DNA of 12,641 nt, from positions 1-12,641 of the forward strand of contig JAKAMD010000060.1 of the NCBI GenBank assembly GCA_021823875.1. Direction: 5' to 3'. Every line of letters begins with the position of its first letter. The first letter of the stretch is position 1. This document shows positions 7,607 to 12,641 of this stretch, in pieces. The notes beneath the pieces are model-generated. The model was not told the DNA's origin. It ran no database searches and was given only the letters and a program-made list of their open reading frames with translations. The position numbers were made by a program, and so were the translations under genes. Origin of the DNA: Pseudomonadota bacterium. GTDB taxonomy: Bacteria; Pseudomonadota; Alphaproteobacteria; Rhizobiales; Xanthobacteraceae.

Positions 7607-8599
7607 TCAGGTGTTTTTGGGCTCGCCCAGCGCCGGAAAGGCCCCTCCCGCCCGGCGCAACGCGTCGCGCGCCTGCACGACGTCGGCCATGATGGCGCGC
7701 CGCAGGGCCTCCACCCCGTCGAACTTCTGCTCGTGGCGAATCCAGCCGATGAAGGCCACATCGAGCGCCTGCCCGTAGAGGTCGCCTTCAAAGTCGAACA
7801 GATAGACCTCCAGCAGCGGCGCGCCGTCGCCGAAGGTCGGGCGACGGCCGTAGCTCGCCACCCCGTCGAGGATTTTGTCGCCGGCGTCCACGCGTACCGC
7901 ATAGATGCCATGCTTGAGGCCGCAGGTCGGAGGGAGCTGCAGATTGGCGGTGGGAAAGCCGAGCAGGCGCCCGCGCTTGTCGCCGTGGATCACCGGCGCC
8001 GTCACGAACCAGGGTGCACCTAGGAGCTCGGCCGCCTCCACCACCTTGCCCTCGGCCAGCGCCTTGCGCACCGAACCCGAGGAGACCGGACGGCCCTCGT
8101 CCTCAAGCGGCGGCACGATGTCGACCGCAAAGCCGAGCCGCGCTCCCTGCTCGGCCAGATAGGCCGGCGAGCCGGTGCGGTTCTTGCCGAAGTGGAAATC
8201 GAAGCCGATCGCCGCCCCGCTCACATGCAGGCGGCCGGCCAGGATGTGCTCGATGAAATCGTCGGCCGCGGTGGCGGCGAGCTCGGCATCGAAATTCATC
8301 ACGTAGGCGCCGTCGAGCCCGGTCGCGGCCAACAGGCGCAGCTTGTTGCTTTCGCCGGACAATTCGAACAGCGGCAACTGCGGCTGGAAAAACTGGCGCG
8401 GATGCGGCGCGAAGGTGAGCGCGGCGGCCGGCCGCTGCAGGGCGGCGGCACGGGCGAGCGCAGCACCGATCACCGCGCGATGGCCGCGATGCACGCCGTC
8501 GAAATTGCCGATCGCCACCACGGCACCGGCGAGCGCCCCGGGCTCGATGATGCGGCCGGGGCCACGCACAACACGGAAGACGGGCACTCTCTTACTCAT
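7607..8599 (-). CDS. ribF: Bifunctional riboflavin kinase / FAD synthetase
   Basis: A 330-residue cytosolic enzyme that phosphorylates riboflavin to FMN and adenylates FMN to FAD. The N-terminal nucleotidyltransferase domain shows AIGNFDGVHRGHR (29-41), FAPHPRQFF (63-71), GFDFHFGKNRTGS (132-144) and SSGSVR (173-178). The C-terminal kinase domain shows GDKRGRLLGFPTANL (206-220), SYGRRPTFG (249-257) and LEVYLFDF with conserved E264. Length and domain order are standard. It is the first minus-strand gene after the divergent receiver gene and leads into ileS 45 bases later. Its leader has a hairpin but no recognisable FMN riboswitch (RFN) core. The ATG has no strong Shine-Dalgarno; the chosen start gives MSKRVPVFRVVRGP, suitable for this family. 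Confidence 0.97.
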   Translation of the reverse strand: MSKRVPVFRVVRGPGRIIEPGALAGAVVAIGNFDGVHRGHRAVIGAALARAAALQRPAAALTFAPHPRQFFQPQLPLFELSGESNKLRLLAATGLDGAYVMNFDAELAATAADDFIEHILAGRLHVSGAAIGFDFHFGKNRTGSPAYLAEQGARLGFAVDIVPPLEDEGRPVSSGSVRKALAEGKVVEAAELLGAPWFVTAPVIHGDKRGRLLGFPTANLQLPPTCGLKHGIYAVRVDAGDKILDGVASYGRRPTFGDGAPLLEVYLFDFEGDLYGQALDVAFIGWIRHEQKFDGVEALRRAIMADVVQARDALRRAGGAFPALGEPKNT

Positions 8600-8625
8600 T
8601 GCAGGGGCTGCCGGGTGTTAACGGT

Positions 8626-8646
8626 GTTGCCGCCGAAGGAGGCAAC
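8626..8646 (-). other. Hairpin in the ribF leader
   Basis: GTTGCC (8626-8631) and GGCAAC (8641-8646) are perfect 6-bp arms. On the minus strand the loop is TCCTTCGGC, so a stable UUCG-like turn is possible. It ends about 26 bases before the ribF ATG. Its function is unknown. It does not show the conserved pieces of an FMN riboswitch. Confidence 0.3.
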
Positions 8647-8770
8647 CGCGGCTGAAGGGATGATTCTCGACATCGTCGGTGCGCTTGGTCACGCTAGAGT
8701 TAACCCGCAGTTATCAAACTTACAAATTAACGCCTTATTCAAGCGCCCTTGTTACGGTCCGATCCATTCA

Positions 8771-8786
8771 GGAGGCCCCTGCGGGC
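8771..8786 (+). promoter_or_regulatory. Displaced Shine-Dalgarno with a possible bridging hairpin, receiver gene
   Basis: GGAGG (8771-8775) is the only strong ribosome site before the receiver ATG at 8795, but the spacer is 19 bases instead of the usual 5-10. GCCC (8775-8778) and GGGC (8783-8786) can form a short stem that would bring the site within about 8 bases of the start. No in-frame start codon lies between. The stem is short, so this is only a hypothesis. Confidence 0.3.
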
Positions 8787-8794
8787 GCGACCCC

Positions 8795-9196
8795 ATGGCT
8801 GTTGATCTTTCGATGCCGGTTCTGGTGGTTGATGATTACAACACCATGATCCGCATCATGCGCAACCTGCTGAAGCAGCTGGGATTCGTCGATATCGACG
8901 ATGCCACCGACGGTTCGGCCGCGCTTGCCAAGATGCGCGCACGCAAATACGGGCTGGTCATCTCCGACTGGAACATGGAACCGATGACCGGTTACACCCT
9001 GTTGCAGGAAGTGCGCGCCGATCCCGGACTGTCGAGCACGCCCTTCATCATGGTGACGGCGGAATCCAAGACCGAGAACGTGATCGCCGCCAAGAAAGCG
9101 GGCGTGTCGAACTATATCGTCAAGCCGTTCAACGCGCAGACGCTCAAGGGCAAGATCGACGCGGTGTTCCCGGACGATCCGGCGACAGCGGCCTGA
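8795..9196 (+). CDS. Single-domain CheY-like response regulator
   Basis: 133 residues forming one receiver domain with no output domain. Visible residues: the acidic pair D13-D14 in PVLVVDDYNTMIR; phospho-acceptor D58 in LVISDWNMEPMTG; T88 in FIMVTAESK; and K110 in NYIVKPFNA. The full set for phosphorylation and switching is present. The sequence resembles the stand-alone CheY proteins of rhizobia, which bind the flagellar motor switch or act as phosphate sinks, but no chemotaxis genes are in the window and the partner kinase is unknown. The ATG was chosen because similarity starts there and no in-frame start lies just upstream; a longer open frame from 8192 is antisense ribF. It ends 3 bases before the stop of the convergent HAD gene. 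Confidence 0.95.
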   Translation: MAVDLSMPVLVVDDYNTMIRIMRNLLKQLGFVDIDDATDGSAALAKMRARKYGLVISDWNMEPMTGYTLLQEVRADPGLSSTPFIMVTAESKTENVIAAKKAGVSNYIVKPFNAQTLKGKIDAVFPDDPATAA

Positions 9197-9199
9197 CAC

Positions 9200-10057
9200 T
9201 CACCACACCAATTGACGCATCACCGCCTTCGGTATTTCGCCGGCGGCGGCGAAGGCACCCGTGAGCGCGGCCGGATCGGGCTTCTCGCGTCCGCCCAGTT
9301 CCTCGGCATGGATGCCGGCCGTCACGAACAGGAAATCGACCCCGAGCGTGTACGCGCCCTTCAGATCGGTGCGCAGCGAATCGCCGATCGCCAGCGCGCG
9401 CTCGAGCGCGACCGTCTTGCCGGTCGCCGCTTCCGCCTTGGCCAGCGCCAAGTCATAGATCGGCCGGTACGGCTTGCCGGCAAAGAGCACCTCGCCACCC
9501 ATGGTGGCATAGAGATCGGCGAGCGCGCCGGCGCAATAGACCAGCCGGTTGCCGCGCTCCACCACCACGTCGGGATTGCCGCAGACCATGAACAGCTTGC
9601 GCGCCAGCATGGCTTGCAGCCGTTCGCGATAGTCGTCTGGCGTTTCCTCCTCGTCGTTCTCGAGCCCCGAGCAAACCACGTAATCGGCGGTCTCCAGACC
9701 CGCGAAAGTGACGTTGAGGCCCTCGAAGATCGAGCGATCGCGGTCAGGACCAAGGTGATAGAGGCTCTTGCCGTGCCGCTTCTCGATCACGCTGCGGGTG
9801 ACATCGCCGGATGAGACGATGGCGTCATAGGTCTCGCGCGGCACGTGCAGGCGCTCGAGCTGACGCTTCACCACCTCGCTCGGCCGCGGTGAATTGGTGA
9901 TGTAGACCACGGTCTTGCCCGTAGCGCGCGCGCGCATCAGCGCGTCGCATGCCTGCGGAAAGGCGGCCAGCCCGTTATGGACCACGCCCCAGACGTCGCA
10001 TAGCAGCACGTCATAGTCGGGCGCGAGTTCGGAAAAATGCGAAATCAAGGGTGGCAA
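9200..10057 (-). CDS. HAD-superfamily class IIA hydrolase (TIGR01459-like)
   Basis: 285 residues of a NagD/CECR5-like HAD phosphatase. Motif I is DVLLCDVWGVVHNG (16-29): nucleophile D21 is present, but the second acid is W23, as I recall for this subfamily. Motif II is ITNSPRP (53-59), motif III K195 in FAGKPYRPIYDL, and motif IV AIGDSLRTDLKGA (223-235). A C2-type cap lies between motifs II and III. The substrate is unknown. Class IIA relatives dephosphorylate small phosphoesters such as nucleotides, pyridoxal phosphate or p-nitrophenyl phosphate. The start is TTG at 10057; there is no nearby ATG, and the first internal Met (41) lies after motif I. It follows the EAL gene by 55 bases and faces the receiver gene tail to tail. 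Its closeness to ribF suggests a possible flavin-phosphate role, which is inference. Confidence 0.9.
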   Translation of the reverse strand: MPPLISHFSELAPDYDVLLCDVWGVVHNGLAAFPQACDALMRARATGKTVVYITNSPRPSEVVKRQLERLHVPRETYDAIVSSGDVTRSVIEKRHGKSLYHLGPDRDRSIFEGLNVTFAGLETADYVVCSGLENDEEETPDDYRERLQAMLARKLFMVCGNPDVVVERGNRLVYCAGALADLYATMGGEVLFAGKPYRPIYDLALAKAEAATGKTVALERALAIGDSLRTDLKGAYTLGVDFLFVTAGIHAEELGGREKPDPAALTGAFAAAGEIPKAVMRQLVW

Positions 10058-10080
10058 AGCGGATCTCGACCGGTTCGATC

Positions 10081-10099
10081 GGCGGGGATTGCTCCCGCC
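10081..10099 (-). other. GC-rich hairpin between the EAL and HAD genes
   Basis: GGCGGG (10081-10086) and CCCGCC (10094-10099) pair perfectly around a 7-base loop. It lies just past the EAL stop codon on the minus strand. The bases after it (GATCGAACCGG) contain no T-run, so termination is not assured. It may protect the upstream message or lower expression of the HAD gene. Confidence 0.35.
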
Positions 10100-10112
10100 A
10101 ATAGCGCGCTGA

Positions 10113-11426
10113 TCAGGCGCTGGGAAGCCCCGCCGGCGCCAGCACAGCTTCGCCCGGCGATGCAGCCCCCTCGCCGCTGCCGGACCGCAGCGCTTCGGCG
10201 CGCACCGGCCGCGGCGGCGAGAACAGGAAACCCTGGCCGAAGCGCACGTCGTAATCGAGCAACTCGAGCACCACGCTCTCGTTTTCGACCCGCTCGGCGA
10301 TCAGGTCGATGCCGGAGCGCGCCAGGAGATCGGCCAGGTCCTGCGGATGGATGTCGCTGAGCGCGCTGGTCGTCTTGCCGAGCAGCAGGCCGGCCGGCAC
10401 CTTGAGGAAACGGAAGGCGTGGGTGGCGAGATCCTTCGGTTCCATGCGCAAGTCGACGACGTGATCCATGGAAAAACGGAAGCCGCGATCGGCCAGCGCC
10501 GACAGACACTCCCACTCGATCGGGCCGAAACTGCGATAGGCGTTCTGACTGAACTCCAGCGTCAGCGCGGGAGCGAGCGCCCGATTGGCGTCCATGAAAT
10601 CGAGCAGCATGCGGAACTGGATGGCATCGTTGAGCGTGGAGATGCTGATGTTGCAGAACAAGCCGACATCGCGGTTCTTCATGTGCAGGCGGCGCAGCAC
10701 CTGCACGCTGCGGAACAGCAGCAGATTGTCGAGCTTGGGCATCAGCCCGGCGCTCTCGGCAATATCGATGAAATCACCGGCCGGTACGATCTCGCCGTCC
10801 TCGGTGCGCAGCCGCGACAGCGCCTCGTAATGGCGCACCTTACGCTGTGGCAGCGTGACGATCGGCTGCAGATACAGATCGACACGGTTGGCATCGATCG
10901 CCTTGCTGACCACATCGACGATGGCCTCGCGCGCGAGACCGCGGAAATGGTGACCACTGCCGACCGTATCGCTTTCGCTGAGGGCGAGCGGCGCCTCCGC
11001 CGTGGCGGCGGCGGCCGGCAGAGCGCCCTGTTCCTCCAGCGCCGCCGCGTGCGAGGCGACCGTCTCGGCGATCTGCCGCACCAGCGCGCCGAGCTCGCCG
11101 ATCTCAGCGGCGAGCGGATCGATCGCGCCGCGCGTGCTGTTCGCGGCTTGGCTCTCCACCGTGTTGAGCCGGCGGGTGATCTCGGCCACCTGGCGGGCGA
11201 GGTCAGCGGTGCCGCGCGAAAGGTCGGCAATCTGGTCGCCGAGATCGGAACGGTCGCGCAGCCGGTTGCTGATGGTGTAGTACAGCATCATGGCCGCGAA
11301 CGCCCCGATCGCGACGACCGCGGCGCTTGGGCCATCGATCTTCACGACAAGGTACAGCACCGCGCCCAGCGAGGCGGCGATAAGCACCATGCAGACCGCA
11401 ACAAAGATGGCACCAATACGAAGCAT
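10113..11426 (-). CDS. Membrane protein with coiled coil and degenerate EAL domain
   Basis: 437 residues from MLRIGAIFVAVCMVLIAASL. Two transmembrane helices (about 4-29 and 33-50) are followed by a charged helical, probably coiled-coil stretch (about 57-135), an Ala-rich linker, then an EAL domain (about 165-405). EAL phosphodiesterases cleave c-di-GMP. Most ligand positions are kept: Q187, EALSR (201-205), N259, E291, D321, K342, E378 and Q398. But the DDFGTG metal and loop-6 motif reads MDHVVD, so the second aspartate is H322 and the loop is lost. The domain is probably a c-di-GMP binder or protein-interaction module, not a working phosphodiesterase. No GGDEF domain is present. A longer start at 11525 has AGGAG three bases upstream and would add 33 Pro-rich residues. 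I prefer the ATG where the membrane helix and family similarity begin. Confidence 0.88.
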   Translation of the reverse strand: MLRIGAIFVAVCMVLIAASLGAVLYLVVKIDGPSAAVVAIGAFAAMMLYYTISNRLRDRSDLGDQIADLSRGTADLARQVAEITRRLNTVESQAANSTRGAIDPLAAEIGELGALVRQIAETVASHAAALEEQGALPAAAATAEAPLALSESDTVGSGHHFRGLAREAIVDVVSKAIDANRVDLYLQPIVTLPQRKVRHYEALSRLRTEDGEIVPAGDFIDIAESAGLMPKLDNLLLFRSVQVLRRLHMKNRDVGLFCNISISTLNDAIQFRMLLDFMDANRALAPALTLEFSQNAYRSFGPIEWECLSALADRGFRFSMDHVVDLRMEPKDLATHAFRFLKVPAGLLLGKTTSALSDIHPQDLADLLARSGIDLIAERVENESVVLELLDYDVRFGQGFLFSPPRPVRAEALRSGSGEGAASPGEAVLAPAGLPSA

Positions 11427-11599
11427 GAGGCCGGTTCCAGGCGGCTTGTGCAAGGGGCGGCGCGGGGGCGGTGATTCGCGCGCCGATATGCCAATGTTCC
11501 CGAGCAGCGCCGTCCATGCAACCATGATCTCCTGCTATGGTGCCGGTGCTGCACGGTTTTTTCTTGTCGATGCGAATAGTCTCGGAACCCCCTGAAACA
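11427..11599. promoter_or_regulatory. Divergent intergenic region between the EAL and glycosyltransferase genes
   Basis: 173 bases between two gene starts. On the minus strand AGGAGATC precedes an alternative EAL start at 11525, so part of this stretch may be coding. T6 at 11557-11562 follows a weak GC element. No confident promoter boxes, operators or RNA gene are seen. Confidence 0.4.
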
Positions 11600-12641
11600 A
11601 TGTCGGCGCCTTCTCCATCCGCTCTCCTCGCCTGGGTTCGGGCCCATCCCGGCCGCGCCTTCGCCGGCTTTGCCGCCCTGCACGCCGTGGTCTGGACCGC
11701 ACTGCCCGCACTCATCTACCTCAACCTGCCGCTCGACCTGATCGAAGCGCTGATGTACGGGCGCGAATGGCAGCTCGGCTATGACAAGCTGCCGCCGCTG
11801 CCCTGGTGGCTGGTCCAGATCGCCTACCGGCTGGTGGGGCACGATTTCGCCTATTACCTGCTGGCCGAGATCGCGGTGCTGACCGGCTTCGCTTTCGTGT
11901 TCCTGGCGGCGCGCGCGCTCATCGGAGGTTTGGGCGCGCTCCTCGCGGTGCTGATCATCGACGGCCTGCACTACCTCAATTACACCGCCGCCAAGTTCAA
12001 CCACGACGTCATCCAGCTTCCGTTCTGGGCGCTGGCGGGCTTGGCTTGGCATCGCGCCCTGCGCGGGCGCCAGCTTTCGGATTGGCTGCTGCTCGGGCTC
12101 GCCGTCGGCATGTCGCTGTGGGCGAAATATTTCGTGGTGGTGCTGGTGGCGCCGATGCTCGTCTTCGCGCTCGTCGACCGCGAGGCGCGCAAGGTGTTGG
12201 CGACGCCCGGGCCGTGGATCGCGGTGGCAGTGGCGCTGATCGTGGCGGCGCCGCACGTGGTCTGGCTGATCAAGACCGATTTTCTGCCGCTTGCCTATGC
12301 CGAGCACCGCGCCGTGCTGTCGCGCGGCTGGTACGATCATCTCTGGCACCCCTTCCTGTTCGGCGTCAGCCGGCTCTTCTCGCCTGACATCAGACAGGCG
12401 GCTAAGCCGGCCGCTCGCAGGGAGAACACTATGCTGACCCGATTGCTTGTCACATTCATCCTGTTCATCACGACCACGACGGCCGCTGATTCACGCCGCG
12501 CACCAATCACGGCGGAAAGTGCCTTGAGCAATTCGGCATCGCACGGGCGCTGTCCGTCGAACCGTCGTTCATCGTCTGCGACGAGCCCGTGTCGGCGCTC
12601 GACGTCTCGGTGCAGGCCCAGGTGCTCAACCTGCTCGCCGA
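11600..12641 (+). CDS. GT39-type membrane glycosyltransferase, truncated and followed by foreign sequence
   Basis: The frame opens with MSAPSPSALLAWVRAHPGRA and stays open to the right edge (347 codons), but only about residues 1-260 (to about 12379) look like a PMT/ArnT-type GT-C glycosyltransferase. Evidence: a first hydrophobic helix (about 21-42); the loop LPLDLIEALMYGREWQLGYD (43-62) with acidic D46 and E49 expected for lipid-phosphosugar transfer; LPPLPWWLVQIAYR; KFNHDVIQLPFW (132-143); AKYFVVVLVAPMLVFALVD (175-193); and further helices to FLFGVSRLF. Such enzymes move sugars from polyprenyl-phosphate donors to envelope acceptors. Full-length relatives have roughly 500 residues. After residue 260 the frame reads SPDIRQAAKPAARREN and then unrelated material. 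The ribosome site is weak. The 5' two-thirds look sound; the 3' part should not be trusted as glycosyltransferase. Confidence 0.75.
   Translation, partial: MSAPSPSALLAWVRAHPGRAFAGFAALHAVVWTALPALIYLNLPLDLIEALMYGREWQLGYDKLPPLPWWLVQIAYRLVGHDFAYYLLAEIAVLTGFAFVFLAARALIGGLGALLAVLIIDGLHYLNYTAAKFNHDVIQLPFWALAGLAWHRALRGRQLSDWLLLGLAVGMSLWAKYFVVVLVAPMLVFALVDREARKVLATPGPWIAVAVALIVAAPHVVWLIKTDFLPLAYAEHRAVLSRGWYDHLWHPFLFGVSRLFSPDIRQAAKPAARRENTMLTRLLVTFILFITTTTAADSRRAPITAESALSNSASHGRCPSNRRSSSATSPCRRSTSRCRPRCSTCSP
12431..12528 (+). pseudogene. Orphan 5' end of a secreted-protein gene
   Basis: GGGAG lies seven bases before ATG at 12431, followed by MLTRLLVTFILFITTTTAAD, a good signal peptide with a cleavage point near the AAD. 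About a dozen more residues follow before the sequence changes character near 12529. The mature protein is unrecognisable because so little is left. By hand count the GC of 12431-12530 is about 57%, below the flanking genes. It happens to be in frame with the upstream glycosyltransferase, but the intergenic-like bases and ribosome site before it suggest a gene start from elsewhere. Confidence 0.45.
12529..12641 (+). pseudogene. Fragment of Opp/Dpp-type ABC transporter ATP-binding protein
   Basis: Read in the frame starting at 12535, the last bases encode GIARALSVEPSFIVCDEPVS followed by ALDVSVQAQVLNLLA. This is the end of the signature helix, Walker B (IVCDEP, 12571-12588), the D-loop SALD and the following helix of peptide/nickel ABC ATPases. 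The Walker A and the LSGGQ signature that should precede it are missing: the bases before 12529 encode something else, and that frame has a stop (TGA) at 12487. The frame differs from that of the glycosyltransferase. The gene probably continues past the window edge. It is a 5'-truncated fragment joined to unrelated DNA. Confidence 0.75.

Larger units (their letters stand above)
8600..8794. promoter_or_regulatory. Divergent promoter region between ribF and the receiver gene, with a CtrA-like box
   Basis: This 195-base gap must supply promoters in both directions. It has an AT-rich core at about 8696-8745 that contrasts with the GC-rich surroundings. TTAACCCGCAGTTAT (8700-8714) fits the CtrA consensus TTAA-N7-TTAA in seven of eight positions. 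CtrA is the alphaproteobacterial cell-cycle and motility regulator, and control of a chemotaxis-type receiver by it would be reasonable. A near match of this kind can arise by chance. I see no strong sigma-70 promoter on either strand that I would place exactly. Confidence 0.35.

Noticed and set aside
8600..8760. Possible FMN riboswitch before ribF
   Set aside because: None of the conserved RFN core pieces can be found on the minus strand; only a simple hairpin is present.
8192..8794. Upstream extension of the receiver reading frame
   Set aside because: It runs antisense through ribF and gives non-protein-like sequence; similarity to CheY begins at the ATG at 8795.
11541..11562. GC element followed by T6 on the plus strand as an intrinsic terminator
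   Set aside because: The inverted repeat is too short and tight to form a stable stem, and no plus-strand gene ends nearby.
12337..12531. 64-codon minus-strand open frame at the right end
   Set aside because: It overlaps the composite junction, has no motif, and is best explained as a shadow of the plus-strand sequence.
1..12641. CRISPR array, tRNA, rRNA, insertion sequence or phage genes
   Set aside because: No regularly spaced repeats, tRNA-like cloverleaf, transposase motif or phage protein was seen on either strand.

Overview
The window reads as a chromosomal segment of an alphaproteobacterium of the order Hyphomicrobiales (Rhizobiales), most likely in or near the Bradyrhizobiaceae/Xanthobacteraceae. 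The evidence is the high GC content, the family signatures of several proteins (IleRS ending in a degenerate zinc site, a CheY of rhizobial type, a TIGR01459-type HAD protein, a membrane EAL protein), the heterodimeric M16 pair, and an intergenic palindrome of the ATGGCCGGG...CCCGGCCAT kind that is common in Bradyrhizobium and Rhodopseudomonas relatives. The exact taxon cannot be fixed from sequence alone.

Layout. From about 11.4 kb down to 1, nearly everything is on the minus strand in one long collinear series: a membrane protein with a degenerate EAL domain (10113-11426), a HAD-IIA family hydrolase (9200-10057), ribF (7607-8599), ileS (4511-7561), lspA (3995-4510), a conserved secreted protein of unknown function (3196-3915), two M16 peptidase subunits (1738-3153 active type; 410-1741 inactive type), a 179-bp gap holding a palindromic repeat, and the first 76 codons of a gene that looks like glucose-6-phosphate isomerase, cut by the left edge. 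On the plus strand, a single-domain CheY-like receiver (8795-9196) sits between ribF and the HAD gene, divergent from the former and convergent with the latter. A GT39-type membrane glycosyltransferase begins at 11600 and runs rightward.

How the genes work together. ribF-ileS-lspA is a classical conserved bacterial cluster (FMN/FAD synthesis, isoleucyl-tRNA charging, lipoprotein signal peptide cleavage). The secreted protein and the M16 pair extend it into envelope biology. The M16 pair shows complementary loss of active-site parts, which predicts an obligate heterodimer. The EAL, CheY and glycosyltransferase genes suggest signalling and envelope functions, but no shared pathway can be shown.

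The right end (from about 12380) is anomalous. Glycosyltransferase similarity stops, a different gene start with a signal peptide appears, and the last ~113 bp encode the Walker B region of an Opp/Dpp-type ABC ATPase in another frame. This is best read as a chimeric assembly or a rearrangement. Apart from it, I see a mostly ordinary housekeeping region with a few features worth checking, and no convincing new defence or mobile system.
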